Shown here in pieces: positions 49,401 to 62,600 of a stretch of 64,000 nucleotides of DNA. The notes under the pieces were generated by a model. It ran no database searches, was not told where the DNA came from, and saw only the letters and a list, made by a program, of their open reading frames with translations. The DNA lies in assembly GCA_017311185.1 (NCBI GenBank), contig JAESUZ010002594.1, positions 434,001 to 498,000 on the forward strand. Direction: 5' to 3'. Source of the DNA: Proteles cristata cristata (Eukaryota > Chordata > Mammalia > Carnivora > Hyaenidae). Each line of letters begins with the position of its first letter. Position 1 is the first letter of the stretch. A program made the position numbers and the translations under genes.

Positions 49401-50667
49401 TAACTTTCTTAGTTATGACAAATGTACCATGGTTATGTAAGATGTTAACATTAGGGGAAACTGCCTGAAGACTATATGAGAATTCTCTGTAATATCTTTG
49501 CAACTTTCCTGTAAATCTAAAATTATTCCAAAATAAAAAGGATATATACTTTTAAAGTTTATTTTGAGACACAGAGAGAGAGAGAAAGAAGAGTGTGTGT
49601 GTGTGAGTGAGCACAGGAAGGGCGGGGAGGGAGGGAGGGAAGAAGGGAGGGAGGGAGGGGGAGGGGGAGAGAGAGAGAGAGAGAGAGAGAAATCCAAGCA
49701 CACTGTCATAGTGCAGAGCCTGATGTGGGGCTCGAACTCACAGACTGTGTGATCATGACCTGAACCAAAATCAAGAGTTAGTTGCTTAATCAACTGAGCC
49801 ACCCAGGTGCCCCAAAAGTATATTTAAAAGAGAGAGAGAAAGGGCAAGGAGGTAAAGAGAGGAAGAGAAAGCTGGTGCCCAACAGAGAAAAGGACAAAAA
49901 AATTCAATAGACAGAGGGTAAGAGGATGTCCCAAAGGGTAATAAACATATGAAAAGGGTTAAGTCTCACCAGTCGTCATCGATAAAGAACTAGAAATTAA
50001 AATCACGAGGCAATACTACAAAATACACATCAGAATGGCTACGAATGAAAATAAAAAAAACACTGTGGGCAGGGAACAGAACTCTTATACACCGATGGCA
50101 GGACTGCTCATTACCGTAATCTCTTTGTAAATATCTACCAAAGATGAACATTTGCAAACCCTATACTTCTTAGTTATCTACCCAACAGAAATGCATACCT
50201 ATGTTTCCCCCGCCATGCCCCCCAAAAATTCTCCTCATAAAAAAAATGATGCTAGAATGTTCACAGTAGCATTTTTCATAATAGGCCAATCATCCAAATG
50301 TTCAAGAATAGAATGGATGGGGGCACCTAGCTCAGTAGGTAGGGCACGCAACTTTTTTTTTTTTTTTTTTTGAGAGCAGGCTCATGAGAGAAAGGGAGCA
50401 GGGGAGGGGCCAAGTGGGAGAGAGAATCTTAAACAGGGTCCAGGCTTAGCACAGAGGCTGACATACAGAGGGCTTCACAGTGGGGGACAGGAGGCAGGGT
50501 TCCGATCTCACCGTAGAGATCATGACCTGAGCTGAAATCAAGAATAAGACACTCAGGCACCCCAGGGCATGCAGCTCTTTATCTCAGGAGCCCCATGAAG
50601 GTAGAGAGATTACATACATACATACATATATAAAACCACATTTTATTTTTAAGATTTTCTTTTTCTT

Positions 50668-50698
<31 letters not shown>

Positions 50699-53600
50699 GA
50701 GAACGAGAGCACACATGCGAGTAGGTGAGAGGCAGAGAGAAAGGGAGAGAGAACCTCAAGCAGGCTCCATGCTCAGCACAGAGCCCAAGGCAGAGCTTGA
50801 TCCCACGACCTGAGCAAAAATCAAGAGTCAGATGCTTAATCAACTGAGCCACCCAGGCGCCCCTAAAGATTTTAAAGTAATCTCTACACCCAAAGTGGGG
50901 CTCGAACTCACAACCCTGAGATCAAGAGTCACATGCTCTTCTGATGAAGCTGGCCAGGCACCCCTAAAACCACGTATATTTTTTTAAAAGAGTTGAATGG
51001 ATAAATTAACTGCAATATAGTCACACAAAGGAACAGTATCCAGCCATGAAAAAGAATGAATAACTGTACATGCAACATGGATAAATATCACAGAAATGTT
51101 AAGCAAAAGAATTCCAACACAAAAGTATACTAAATGATCCCACTTATATAAAAAGTATCAAAACAAAATATGCCTTAGAAGTCACAACATGGTTACCCCC
51201 AAAGGATGGGGGTAGGTAATAACCAGAAGGGGAAAATGACTAGAAGCAGGAGCTTCTGCAGTACTGGTAGTGCTGGTAATGATTTGTTTCTTGATCTGGA
51301 TGCTGGGTAGAGGAATGTGTCCAGTTTGTGAAATTACTTTACTGTACATCTATGACCCATGTACTTTTCTGTACATACGTCATCATTAAGTAGAATCTTT
51401 AAAAAAAAAATTTAAACTCCTCACAGTATGAAAGCCCCCATCATTATCTATACCACCTAACGCCTGGACTCCTACCACTACCTGCCCTGTGCCCTACACT
51501 GTAACTATCCCAAAGATTCCTGATCTAGCTGTAGGAAGGCACCCAAATCTACACCTCTTTCGTTGACGCGTCTTCATGTAATTTATGTTTCACCTCCTCA
51601 CAAATGGACACGTGGTTTTCTCTTTTCACATCCTTTGCCCTCCCTTTCCCTCCTTGGAGAATTCCCAGCTTGGGCATCCTAGCGTCTTACCCCAGCGCTC
51701 CTTGGTCAGAGCTTTCCCCTGTACCCACTGTACGCTATATGACACTATAACACTGACCTCGTTTCTTTAGGACTACTTCTTTATGCAACTTCCTCAGTAA
51801 AATCATAAGCTCCTTGAAGACATGATGAGCTTATTAACCACAGTGCCTGGCTTACAGTGGGTTCTCAAAAAATACACACTGAGGGGCGCCTGGGTGGCTC
51901 AGTCAGTTAAGCATCCCAGTCTTGATTTCAGCTCAGGTCATGATTTGTGAGTATGAGCCCATCAGGCTCTGTGCTACTGGCACAGAACCTGCTTGGGATT
52001 CTCTCCCCTCACCTCAAAATAAATAAATAAACATTAAAAAATGCAGCCAGTCCAAATAAAGATGGTCTGTACAAAGACACAGTACAAAAACTCAAGTAAT
52101 TTATTTTTATGCTGATCACTTGTTGGAAGGCTAACCTTTGCATATATTGGGTTAAATAAAATCTATTCAAAAAAAATTTTTAATGTAAAAATTAAAAATA
52201 TAGGGAAGATGCTCAACCTCACCAGTAATCAGGGAAATGCAAGTTAAGACAATGAGTTATCATTTGGAGGGAACTTCATTAAACTTACATATTTAAGAAG
52301 TGTAAGAGGAGACATGCAGATGTATGTTCATACCAGCATTGTTCGTAATGGCTAACCACTGACAACAGCTCAGATGGGCCACTGATAAGAAAATGGATGA
52401 ATAAACTCTGGCATATTGAGTACAATCAACTAGTGTTCATACGGCTTCATGTATTGACATGAATGAATGATGCATGAATCTCCACATTAATGGTAAGTTT
52501 TAAAATTACGCCAAAGAAGGAGCACCTGACTGGCTCAGTTGGGAGAGCGTATGAGTCTTGATCTCAGAGTCGTGAGTTCAAGCTCTACGATGGGTGTAGA
52601 GATGACTTAAATAAATAAATAAACTTAAGAGGTGCCTGGATGGCTCAGGTGGTTAAACAACTGATTCTTGATTTCGCCTCAGGCCATGATCTCACGGTTG
52701 ATGAGACTGAGCCCTGTGAGGCGCTCTGTGTTGACAGCGTGGAGCCTACTTGGGATTTGGTCTCCCTCTCTCTCTGCCCCTCCCCTGCTCACGCTTTCTC
52801 TCTCTCTCAATAAATAAATAAATAATAAACTTAAAAAATAAACTATAGAACATAAATAATACCATGAATATAAAGTTCAAAACATGCCAAGTTAAGCACT
52901 ATGTCGCTTGTGCATGTAGGAAAAGTATAACAAAAAGCAAGGAAATAAACACAAAATTCAAGACAGTGATCACTTCTGTGGAGGAAGCAGAGGGTTATGA
53001 ACCAGGAGGGATCCCAGAGGTTTCAAAAAGATCGGCAATGTTCTATTTCTTAAAGTGAGTGTTCAATACACAGCTATCGATTTTATTGCTATGCTTTAAA
53101 ACTTCCCATATGTACAAGCCTTCTTTCTTGCTTTTCAGTAAAGCGATGTACTTTTCTTCGTGTAAATCCTGCAGAAATATCATATTTAGACCAATAGATT
53201 GGCAAATATATTTTTTTAAGATTTTATTTATTTCTGAAAGAGAGAGAAAGACAGTGTGAGCAAGGGAGGGGCAGAGAGAGAGGGAGACACAGAATCCGAA
53301 GGCTCCAGGCTCTGAGCTGGCTGTCAGCACAGAGCTCAATGCGGGGCTCAAACCCATGAACTGTGAGATCGTGAACAGAGCCAAAGTCGGACACTTAATC
53401 GACTGAGCCACCCAGGTGCCCCTAGATTGGCAAATAGTAAAGATCTTGATAATATCCAGGATTGGTAAGGGTGCAGGGAAAAAGAGTAATCTCATATATT
53501 GACAGAGAGAGTGTAAGTTTATATAAGTATTTTTGGAAGTTAATTTGGCAATATTAATAAAAAGTATTTGTATATTTTACAAACACTTTGACCCAGTAAT

Positions 53601-56600
53601 TCCACTTTTAGGAATATGCTCTGTAAGGGACATCTGGGTGGCTCACTTGGTTGAGTGTCTGTCTGACTCTTGATTTTGGCTCAGGTCACGATCTCACAGT
53701 TCATGGGGTCAAATCCTGGGCTCCCTCACTGACATCACAGAGCCTGCTTGAGATTCTCTCCCTCTTCTATCTCTGCCCTTCCCCCGCTCATTCTCTCTCC
53801 CCAAATCAATACATAAACATTAAAAAAAAAAAAAAAGAATATGCTCTATGAAAATCTATGCACATTGTCCCAAGATATATGTGTAAACCTGTTGACTATG
53901 ATACTGTTTACAAATAGTGACAAACTGCAAACAGTGTAACTATCCTCTAGTAGGTGAGTGAGTGAATAAAGTATGGCTATCACCTATACTACGGAATACT
54001 ACACTGCTGATAAATCAACTTCTATGAACTGACAGAAAATAATCTTCAAGATGACACAGAAAAAAAACAAGTCACCAATTCATAAAAAAATGACTTATTT
54101 ATTTAACTACATAATATGTATGTTCATAGTAACTGGCAATTCCTGTATACGGCAATTACTATGTACTGAGCCCTACTGGGCTGTGTTCTAAGTGCTTATA
54201 TATATTAACTCATGTAACGTATACTATAAAACTATATGGTAAATATTATTATCAACATTCTTCTTTTATAGACGAGAAAACTGAAGCACAGACATTAGGT
54301 ATCTTGCCCAAGGCCATCTGCTTAGGAAGGGACAGAGCCAAGATCCAAACCCAGGCCCTATGGCTCTGAACCCCTTGCCCCCAGCCACCAGGCCACAGGG
54401 CATTCTAGAACACAAGTACATGGGAAACGCACTGAATTTACACACATTAAACAAGAGAAGGACAGAGGAGTAAAGGGACCTTCAGTCCATACTCCCACAG
54501 TGTTTTAAACTTTAACAACAAAAATGTATTTGAGCAGCACTGGTCTAATATATAAATAAAGAGAAGGCAAGAAAAAAATGCTAAACTTGGAGCTGGACAC
54601 GGAGCCTGAGTCCAACTGACACCTATTAATCCTTGAGCAAATCTCTCTCTCAGGGCCTCAGTTTTCTATCTGCATAATGGGAGTGATAATACCTACCCTG
54701 CCTACGATTAAGGCAGGGTAGGTAGATAGGTAAGATAGTGCGAAAGTGCTTTCCAAACTATAAATCACTTCACAGAAGTGAGACAGCGCTCCTTTCCCAA
54801 GGAGCCCTGGGAAGACGACGGGGAGGAGAGTGGGGGGAGCCCAGCTGTCTAAATGCAGCCTGTGAACAGATCTAGATTTCTCTCTGGCACCTCAAGCTCC
54901 AGAACCAGAGAATCCAGTCTGCGAGGCCATGAACCTCAACTCACAACCCCGGCCTGGAGGCAAGGAGGAAAGCTGGGCCTTTCTCTGCTTGGCGCGGCTG
55001 GTCGTTCTCTGGAGCTGGGGTGATCTCAGGCTGTGGGCAGACTCCAGGGGGCGCTGGGAGCACCCCCAAATGTGCAGCAGGGCACTCCCACTGGGGGCTC
55101 CCTGAAAGTCCTGATAGGAGGGAGAGCTTTCTTCTCTAGGGAAAAAGAAACAGCTAATCACAAGGGAAGCAGCCTTGAACCTCATAAACATCCTTGGGGA
55201 GAAGCCCGGCCACCTCCAAATTACAGGCAGCCTCTGCCTCTGTTCAAACAAATCTCCTGCTGAGTCACTCCTCCGCGGCTCGCTCAGGGAGGGGATCAAC
55301 ACAGAGCTGGGGGCTTCGAGATCAAGACGCAGCAGAGGAATGATAGGGAGATAGAGAGGGAGGCCCCAGAGGCTCTCACAGTCCTGGCTCACGTGGAAAG
55401 GGGACAGATGTGCGGATGGAGGGGAAAGTACATCTCCCTGCTCCCATGCCCCAGGCTGCTTGGATGCCTCCGAGCGAGGGTCACGGTCTTTCTAGGAGAA
55501 AGTGAGCACAGTGCAGATGGTCCCTGAGCTAGAGACCAGCATCCTCAGTCCCCCTTCACTCCATAACCCACTCCTCCATCCCTCTGCCCTTCAGTCCAGC
55601 CCCCTCTGCTACCTGACGCGGACGTGGTCTCTCCAGTGCTGCAGCCGTCACCTCAGGCTTCCCCTCTGAGAAATGGGAACAGCCAGCTGCTTGAAACACG
55701 GGCTCCCAAGAGGCCAGGACAAGGGAAGACCCGAAATGCCGAAGGGGGCCAGATGGGGTGGCTGGGGCCTCCCCTCTCTTGGCTGAGACTCCCAGGCCAC
55801 TCTGCTCCGAGGCTCTGGGCGGCCTTGGTCCTGCCTCCTTCAGGGCTCACAAGCTGAGGGCCGGCCTTCCGTGGAGGGGGACACAAAGAATTATTCCCGC
55901 GCCTCCCCACAGATCAGCCAGCAAAACAGGTGTCTGTCCTTTGTCTGGCCACCCGCCCGAGGCATGGGCTGAACGGGTATGTGCAGAGGGCTGACCGGGC
56001 GCTTGCGAGGTGAACCCAGAACAAGGGTTGAGGGTGGTGCCTGAACCAGGGCGGCCCTTCTCGTTACCTGGAGGCCTGGCACAGGGCACCATGGGGCATA
56101 CGAGGGTGTGCAGGAAGGAGGTGGGCTCCTGAATGCTCAGCTCTGAAGGAGACAGCCTTTTCCTCCTTCCAGGAAACGGCGAGGCGCTCGGCCAGCCTGG
56201 AATGAAGGGGCAGTTCCTCTGCGCCCCCTCCCCTCCCTTTTCATTTTGTCATTTTTTTGCTTTTGTGCCCCCAGACTCCAGGAGACCATTTCCTTTCTCT
56301 TCCCTCATCTGCCCGTCCCCATCACAGCCCGTAGTTTCTTCTCCTCTTCCTGCCCTGGCTGGTCAGGCTTAAATCTAGGCCACCAGCCTCCCTGGCACAT
56401 ACCTACTCCCCTAACTAAGCTTCCCCACCCCTCAGAGACACGGGTATTTCACAAGACTCTGCACGGTGACCCAAAGAGGCATGTGCCATAATTACCAGCA
56501 GGCGGGGAAGCTGGGCTGACAGTGTCTGAGCACATGTGTCGGGCACCGAAACCATCCAGTGAACACCCCACCTCCCACCCCACAAAAGTATGGGCAGATG

Positions 56601-59586
56601 CGGGCACTAAATGCCAGGTGCCTGGGTGAGCCTCCGAGCGCCATCCGCTGGCAGAGCTCCGGATTCCCCAGATTCCTGGCAGGGCTGGAGACGTGAGCTA
56701 CAGTGCTCCAGAAAGTAAGGATGGGGCGATGAAGTGGGGAGATGGAATGGTGTGAAGAGGAATTTATGGGCTGAGCTCGGGGCAGGTGTCAGCAGTAGAA
56801 GCAACAGTCAGTCACCAAACTTGAAAGGTTCCTCTGCCCAGGAGTTTCTTCCCCACCCTGGTGTCACGGAGCCAGCTTTCACCATTTTAGCATTTGTTCA
56901 TTCCTCTGGAGTGAGCATCAGTGACTCTAGTAGAATCCTCTTTCAAAATGCAAACATTCTTTCTTTTTAAATAATTTTTTAATGTTTATTCATTCTTGGG
57001 GGGAAGGGCAAAGAGAGAGAGAGAGAGGGAGACACAGAATCCAAAGCAGGCTCCAGGCTCTGAGGTGTCAGCACAGAGCCTGACGTGGGGCTTGACCCAT
57101 AAACCACGAGATCATGACCAGGCCGACGTCAGATGCTTAACCCACTGAGCCACCCAGGTGCCCCTCAAAATGCAAAGATTCTGACCCAGCAATTCCACTC
57201 CTAGGTATGTCTCTTCAAAAGAAATTAAAATATCTGTCCACACAAACACTTGTAAGTAAATGTTCATAACAGCATCAGTCATACTAGACGGAAAGTAGAA
57301 ACAACCCAGTGTCCACCAACACTTATCCATGACGAACATATGTGATAATCTATCCACACAAAGGAATATTATTCAGCTACAAAAAGGAACAAAGTACTGA
57401 TTCATGTTACAACACTTATCAACCATAAAAACATCATACTAATTGAAAGAAGCCGGTCACAAAGGAGCACACACATTATACGATCACATGTACACAAAAT
57501 ACATGGAACAGGAAATCTTGGACACAGAAAGTAGACTGGGGCTGAGGGGGTTGGGAGAAAACGGAGACCCACTGCTAATGGGTGAGGATTTCTTTATCGG
57601 TATAGAAAATGTTCCAAACTTCACTGTGTTGATGACTGTATAACTCAGCAAATACATGAAAAGCCACTGAATCATACATTTTAAATAAGTTATGTGTGCA
57701 GTCCATGAACTATACCTACTTAAAGTGGTTACAGAAAAATTAGGCCCATAGCAAGCCTTCGATAAATCACAACTTTAGTTAAAAAAAAAAACAAAAAATT
57801 TTTTTAAAGGAATGGAGCTGAGGAAAGACTGTGGTATTAAACTAACACAGCTTCTGAGATCCTAAAGGAATAACACCTAATTCAGGGTAAAGACAAGGTT
57901 CAGACTGCAGCTGATGAAAAAATTCCAAATCCACCCAGGCGTTGAGAGAAACTTTGGCCAAGACTGACCAAGACAAATAATTAGAGAAGATGAAAAAAAT
58001 GCAAATATTCTAAGGAAGGGGAACACTGATAGATCACTTAAAGGGAATCATCCTTCCAAAGGGCCCAGAGCATCACGGGACACCAGCTGTCCAAGCCATG
58101 AGTCAGAAAGAGGAGGAAGAGGAAAGGGGCCTAGAGCGGGATGCCTTTGAGCTGACCACCACTTGTCTACGACCCATCCTGGCTGAGTTGGTACTAGCAA
58201 AGATTACTCTGGGCCCCGACAGGCCCCTTCTCATCCTTCAGACCCTCCACTGGTACAACAAAGGGGAAAGGAACAGATAAGAATAAATATTAACACAATG
58301 AGAAAGAGCAAACCTTGACCAGACCAGAGAATTCTCAGACTCTTCCTCCATCCCTTGGGCGGGGGTCTCATGAGAGGCTAATACAGTCTCATCTAAGCCA
58401 GTAAGTAGAACCAGTAGAAAACGACACCCAACATCTGAGCACTTACCATGTGCTGGGCATTGTGCTTAATGTTTCACAAGCATTCTTATTTAACCCTTAT
58501 AACAACCTTATGAAGAGGGTGAAATTATTATCCCCATTTTACAGATGAAGAAACTAAGATGCAAGAGATTAAGTAATTTACCAAAGTGATCTTGGGCAAA
58601 ACAAACATCAAAGCCCTGACTCCAGCCCACTCTCGGGTCAGATTCCCAGGACCAGGCTCTTAACCACCATGGTATTAACAGAAATCATAGTTCCGCAAAA
58701 TAGGAGAAGGGAAAGAGAATGGGTAAGGAGTGGGAGTGTAAACTTTTCTACAATTCCTACAGCAGGAAGTCAACACATGTCTAAAACTGACAAATCAAGA
58801 AATATCACTATAAGCGTATTATTTAGAAATGGGGGTAAACACCAACAAAAGAGCTGAGTGTTGAAAGTGGCTACTTCCATGTGGCAGGGCTTGGGGTAGG
58901 AAACTGCCTGCTATTTTCTTTTAAAAAGCCTTTTGATATTATTAGATCTTTTAGAAATCATGAACATATACTCCTTTGATTGCAAAGTGATTGAAAAGGA
59001 AAGAAACAGAGATCGTCTGAACAGAAGTCTAATGTGGGGAACAGCTGCTGCTTCTGCCACACAGCTTCCATTCTCCTCCACCAGTAACAGCGCTTGGGTT
59101 TTGCTTTGGTGGAATCTCTCTCCTTTCCTGGATATTCTGGGGGGCCTGCCAATCAAGGACCTCCGCAAAGCCCTTGACACGGTGGGTGAGGGGCCAATGA
59201 CACCCTCTCCTTGGAAGACCTGGAACCAATTCACCTACATGTAGAAACTCTCCATTAGTTCCTTCCACTTATACGGATCCAGATCCAGGTTCACACTTTT
59301 TTTTTTTAACTGAAGTATAGTCAACACACAATGTTATATTAGTTTCAGGCGTACAACATAGTGATTTGACAACTCCGTAGTCATGCTGTGCTCACCACAA
59401 GCGTGGCTACCATGTGTCACCATCCAATGCCACTATAATACTGCCGGACAATAGGGAGTGCTTCATGAATCTGCACATCACACTTGCACAGGGGCCATGC
59501 CAATCTTCTCCATACTGTTCCAATTTTAGTACGTGTGCTGCCAATGTGGGCACCCTTGGTGTGCACTTTTTTAATGTTTATTTATT

Positions 59587-59636
<50 letters not shown>

Positions 59637-62600
59637 TGAGCAGGGGAGGGTCAGAGAGAGAGAGGGAGACACAGAATCCGAAGCAGGCTCCGAGCTCCGA
59701 GCTGTCAGCACAGAGCCAGACACGGGGCTCGAATTCACAAACAGTCAGATCATGACCTGAGCCAAAGTCGGACACTTAACCCACTGAGCCACCCAGGTGC
59801 CCCAGTTCACACTTTTTAAGCTTTCCTTTAAATTCTGTGAGGTGCCCGTTTCCTTCTAATAAATTCCTCTTCTGCTTAAGTTAGATGAACAGTCTCTGTT
59901 GCTTATAACCAAAGGAACTTACTGGGAATGTCTAATAAAAATGTTTGAGGTCTGTGCTTCTATCTGCCAGTATAACTTTACTACAGTGGCTTACTAGTTT
60001 CTCTGACCTAAAACAAATTTTACCTAAGGATTTAATAAGCAGACACACATACATATAATGTGTATACATACATATAACTAAAACGAAACTTTTGCCAAAA
60101 ATGTCCACTGTAACACTCTGATAGTGCTAATTCTATTTTTTAAGACTTTATTTTGTTTAGAGAATTTTTAAATTTATAACAAAATCAACCGGAACGTACA
60201 GAAACGTATGTTTTTTATATGCCCCCTGCATATAAATGCAGAGTTTCCTCAATTATCTACATCATTCACCAGAAAGGTTTTTTGTTTTTTGGGTTGTTGT
60301 TTGTTTTTTTTTTTTACTAAGGATGAACCTATACTGACACGACATAATCACCACAAATCCACAGTTCCCCTCAGAACCCACTCAAGTAAGTGAATAATGT
60401 ACAGATTCTGTGGGTTAGGACAAAAGGATTCTGACTTCTATCACACAGAGTATTTGCGCTGCCCCTGTGCTCTGTCTATTCATCTCCCTTCCACCTTCAA
60501 ACCTCCTGGCAACCACTGATCTTTCTCTTTTTGTTGTCTCCACAGTTTTGCCTATTCCACAATTTCATATGATTGGAATCTATTTACTAAGGCTGGGGTC
60601 TAGCCTCCTACGTGGATTTCAGACCCGCTGGTAGTAGTGATGATCTGCAGTTTGAAAAACACACTGGCTCACTGCACCTGTTCCATCTGCCTCCAACAAT
60701 GAAAACAATCCAGAGAGCATATCAGCTGCGTTTCCATGTCCAAGTGTGATGCACCAAGGCACATGGCCTGGCTGGTAGGGAAACACCGACAGAGTCCCAG
60801 GGCCCTAACTCGCACTAGCACGCACCAGTAGGTTACATTGTCTACACTGCTGACACAAGGAGAAACATCTTCATGTCTATGTTTGTTCACTCACTTTGTA
60901 CATGCACTGCGCACTCACCCGATGGTGTGAGTACTTCCTGGTGACTGTCCAGAGCCGTCAATTCTGTCTTCAGGCTGGCTCAGAGGAGAGGAATCCCCGG
61001 ACAAAGCCTGTCCCCTGACTGATTGTTTACCACCTCCCCCTCCTTAAGAGCTCAGGAATGTCTCCAAGAACAGACAGGCAATGCTTGTCTCATTCATACC
61101 TTTGAAGTAAAATACCTCTCAAGCCCAGCCTGGGAAAAAGGAATAAAGGGAATTTCTGTCTCCTCTTGTTCTAGAAGTCTCTGATCAGCTTCAAACTAAT
61201 CCATGGCTGGCAACTGACTGAATTCCTTGCTCACTGTTTTTTTCCTCCTGACTCTTTCTACCCCTCAAGGCAAGCAAGAAAATATCAAAGGACAGAAATG
61301 TGTCAAAATCATTCTCAACAGTACCAATACTTCGGTCTTAAGACCTTTCTGGATCTCTTCTTCACAGCAAGCAAAAAGAAGCCTTTCCTTTATTTTCCTC
61401 ATACTCTTTGTCCTGCCTCAACCCTTCCAGAAGAACAGTGAGCAAGAGAATGGAGTAGGACCTGGGGCAGACACAATAGATGGATTCCTTCCTATCTTCT
61501 GAGTTCCATGGCTGGGGAGTAACCAACTACAGAGAATGAGGGATTGGGGCAGAAGCAAGACCTGCAATGTGATGGAAATACTAATCGACTGGACAGAAAT
61601 GGAGAGGGGGCTGTGAACGAAACTGATCATCTGTACTTGAGATGAAAACTATTCTAGGGAGTTATTTTGTGAGGAAGAGCCATAATCCAGGTGCCTGCCT
61701 TAGCTCCCCCAGGGAACAGGCTGAGAGTGGAGAAGAGGGAGGGAATCAGATACACAGTGCAGGGAGGGGAAATGGAGGGACACAAACTCCCCATCACCTG
61801 GGCTCCCATTTCGCTCTCCCCCACAATAGCTGGAAAAATGGGTGAAACAGTACACACCTTTTCTGGGTCAAGTTCCCTAGCAAAGCCTAGAAACATTCAG
61901 CTGCAAGTTACCCTCCTTTGCCTCTGAAGAGGAAAAATCACATGGTCACCCCGGGTGAGGACAAGAATAGGCACCGGGAACCAAGGGAGTGAGGGGGGCA
62001 GGGCAGGTGTGTTAGCCCTGGAGAATACCCCTCTGTCCCCCACCCCCACTCTGTCCAGAAGCTCTCGCGTGGGTCACTACCCTTCCCTTCTCAGCCTAGG
62101 TTCTGGAATCCCCTTCATTCCGGGGATTGGACGCTGGACACGGAAACAACGTGAATAAAACCGTCCCAGGAAGCTACAGATCGGCCGGTGGGGGAGGGGA
62201 GCCAGGAGAACAGCAAGGGGAAGGAGAAACCCCACCAGAGAGGTGACCCCCAAGCGGACGGCCCTAAATCCTTCCTAGCGAAACGTGGCGGTCCTGACCA
62301 ATGTCGGCGTGCCTGGAGCCCTACGACCCCACCCTCCTGTCCAAGCCCTAGGCTTCACTTTGTCTTCTCACTCACCACCCAAAGCACCAGTAAGTTCTTT
62401 GAAGGGCCTCTGCGGGCACCAGGACCCACAGAAAAGCCGAATCCCCCTCGTCGGGGACCCGAAGTCCAAAGAGCGCAGAGATCCCATCCCAGGAGCTCAT
62501 TTCTCCCCGACCCAATCTACTGCCCACAGGACGCCTGAGCAGCGCGCACTGGGAACCCGCGCGGAGTCCCCGGCAGGAGTCGCAGTGTCCGCCCAGAGGG

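Larger units (their letters stand above)
49885..51420 (+). mobile_element. L1 ORF2 tail and 3'UTR, second copy
   Basis: ACCAGTCGTCATCGATAAAG, AGAATGGCTACGAATGAAAA, then beyond the SINE cluster CAGCCATGAAAAAGAATGAA, ATGCAACATGGATAAATATC and TGTACTTTTCTGTACATACG, ending A10. Split by nested SINEs at 50320-50964. Confidence 0.88.
52160..53110 (+). mobile_element. L1 ORF2 tail/3'UTR, third copy
   Basis: ATGCTCAACCTCACCAGTAA, ATGCAAGTTAAGACAATGAG, GCATTGTTCGTAATGGCTAA, then after two SINEs AAAGTTCAAAACATGCCAAG and GCAATGTTCTATTTCTTAAA. Confidence 0.82.

Noticed and set aside
58098..58280. 60-codon plus-strand open frame over the MIR554-related segment
   Set aside because: It has no homology I recognise and lies antisense to TUFT1 in an intron; the nucleotide-level similarity to MIR554 explains the locus better.
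4749..59803. tRNA genes
   Set aside because: Many A/B-box-like segments (GGTGGCTCAGTCGGTTAAGC, GGTTCGAGCCCC) occur, but all belong to tRNA-derived SINEs with CT-rich 3' parts; none folds as a standalone tRNA on inspection.
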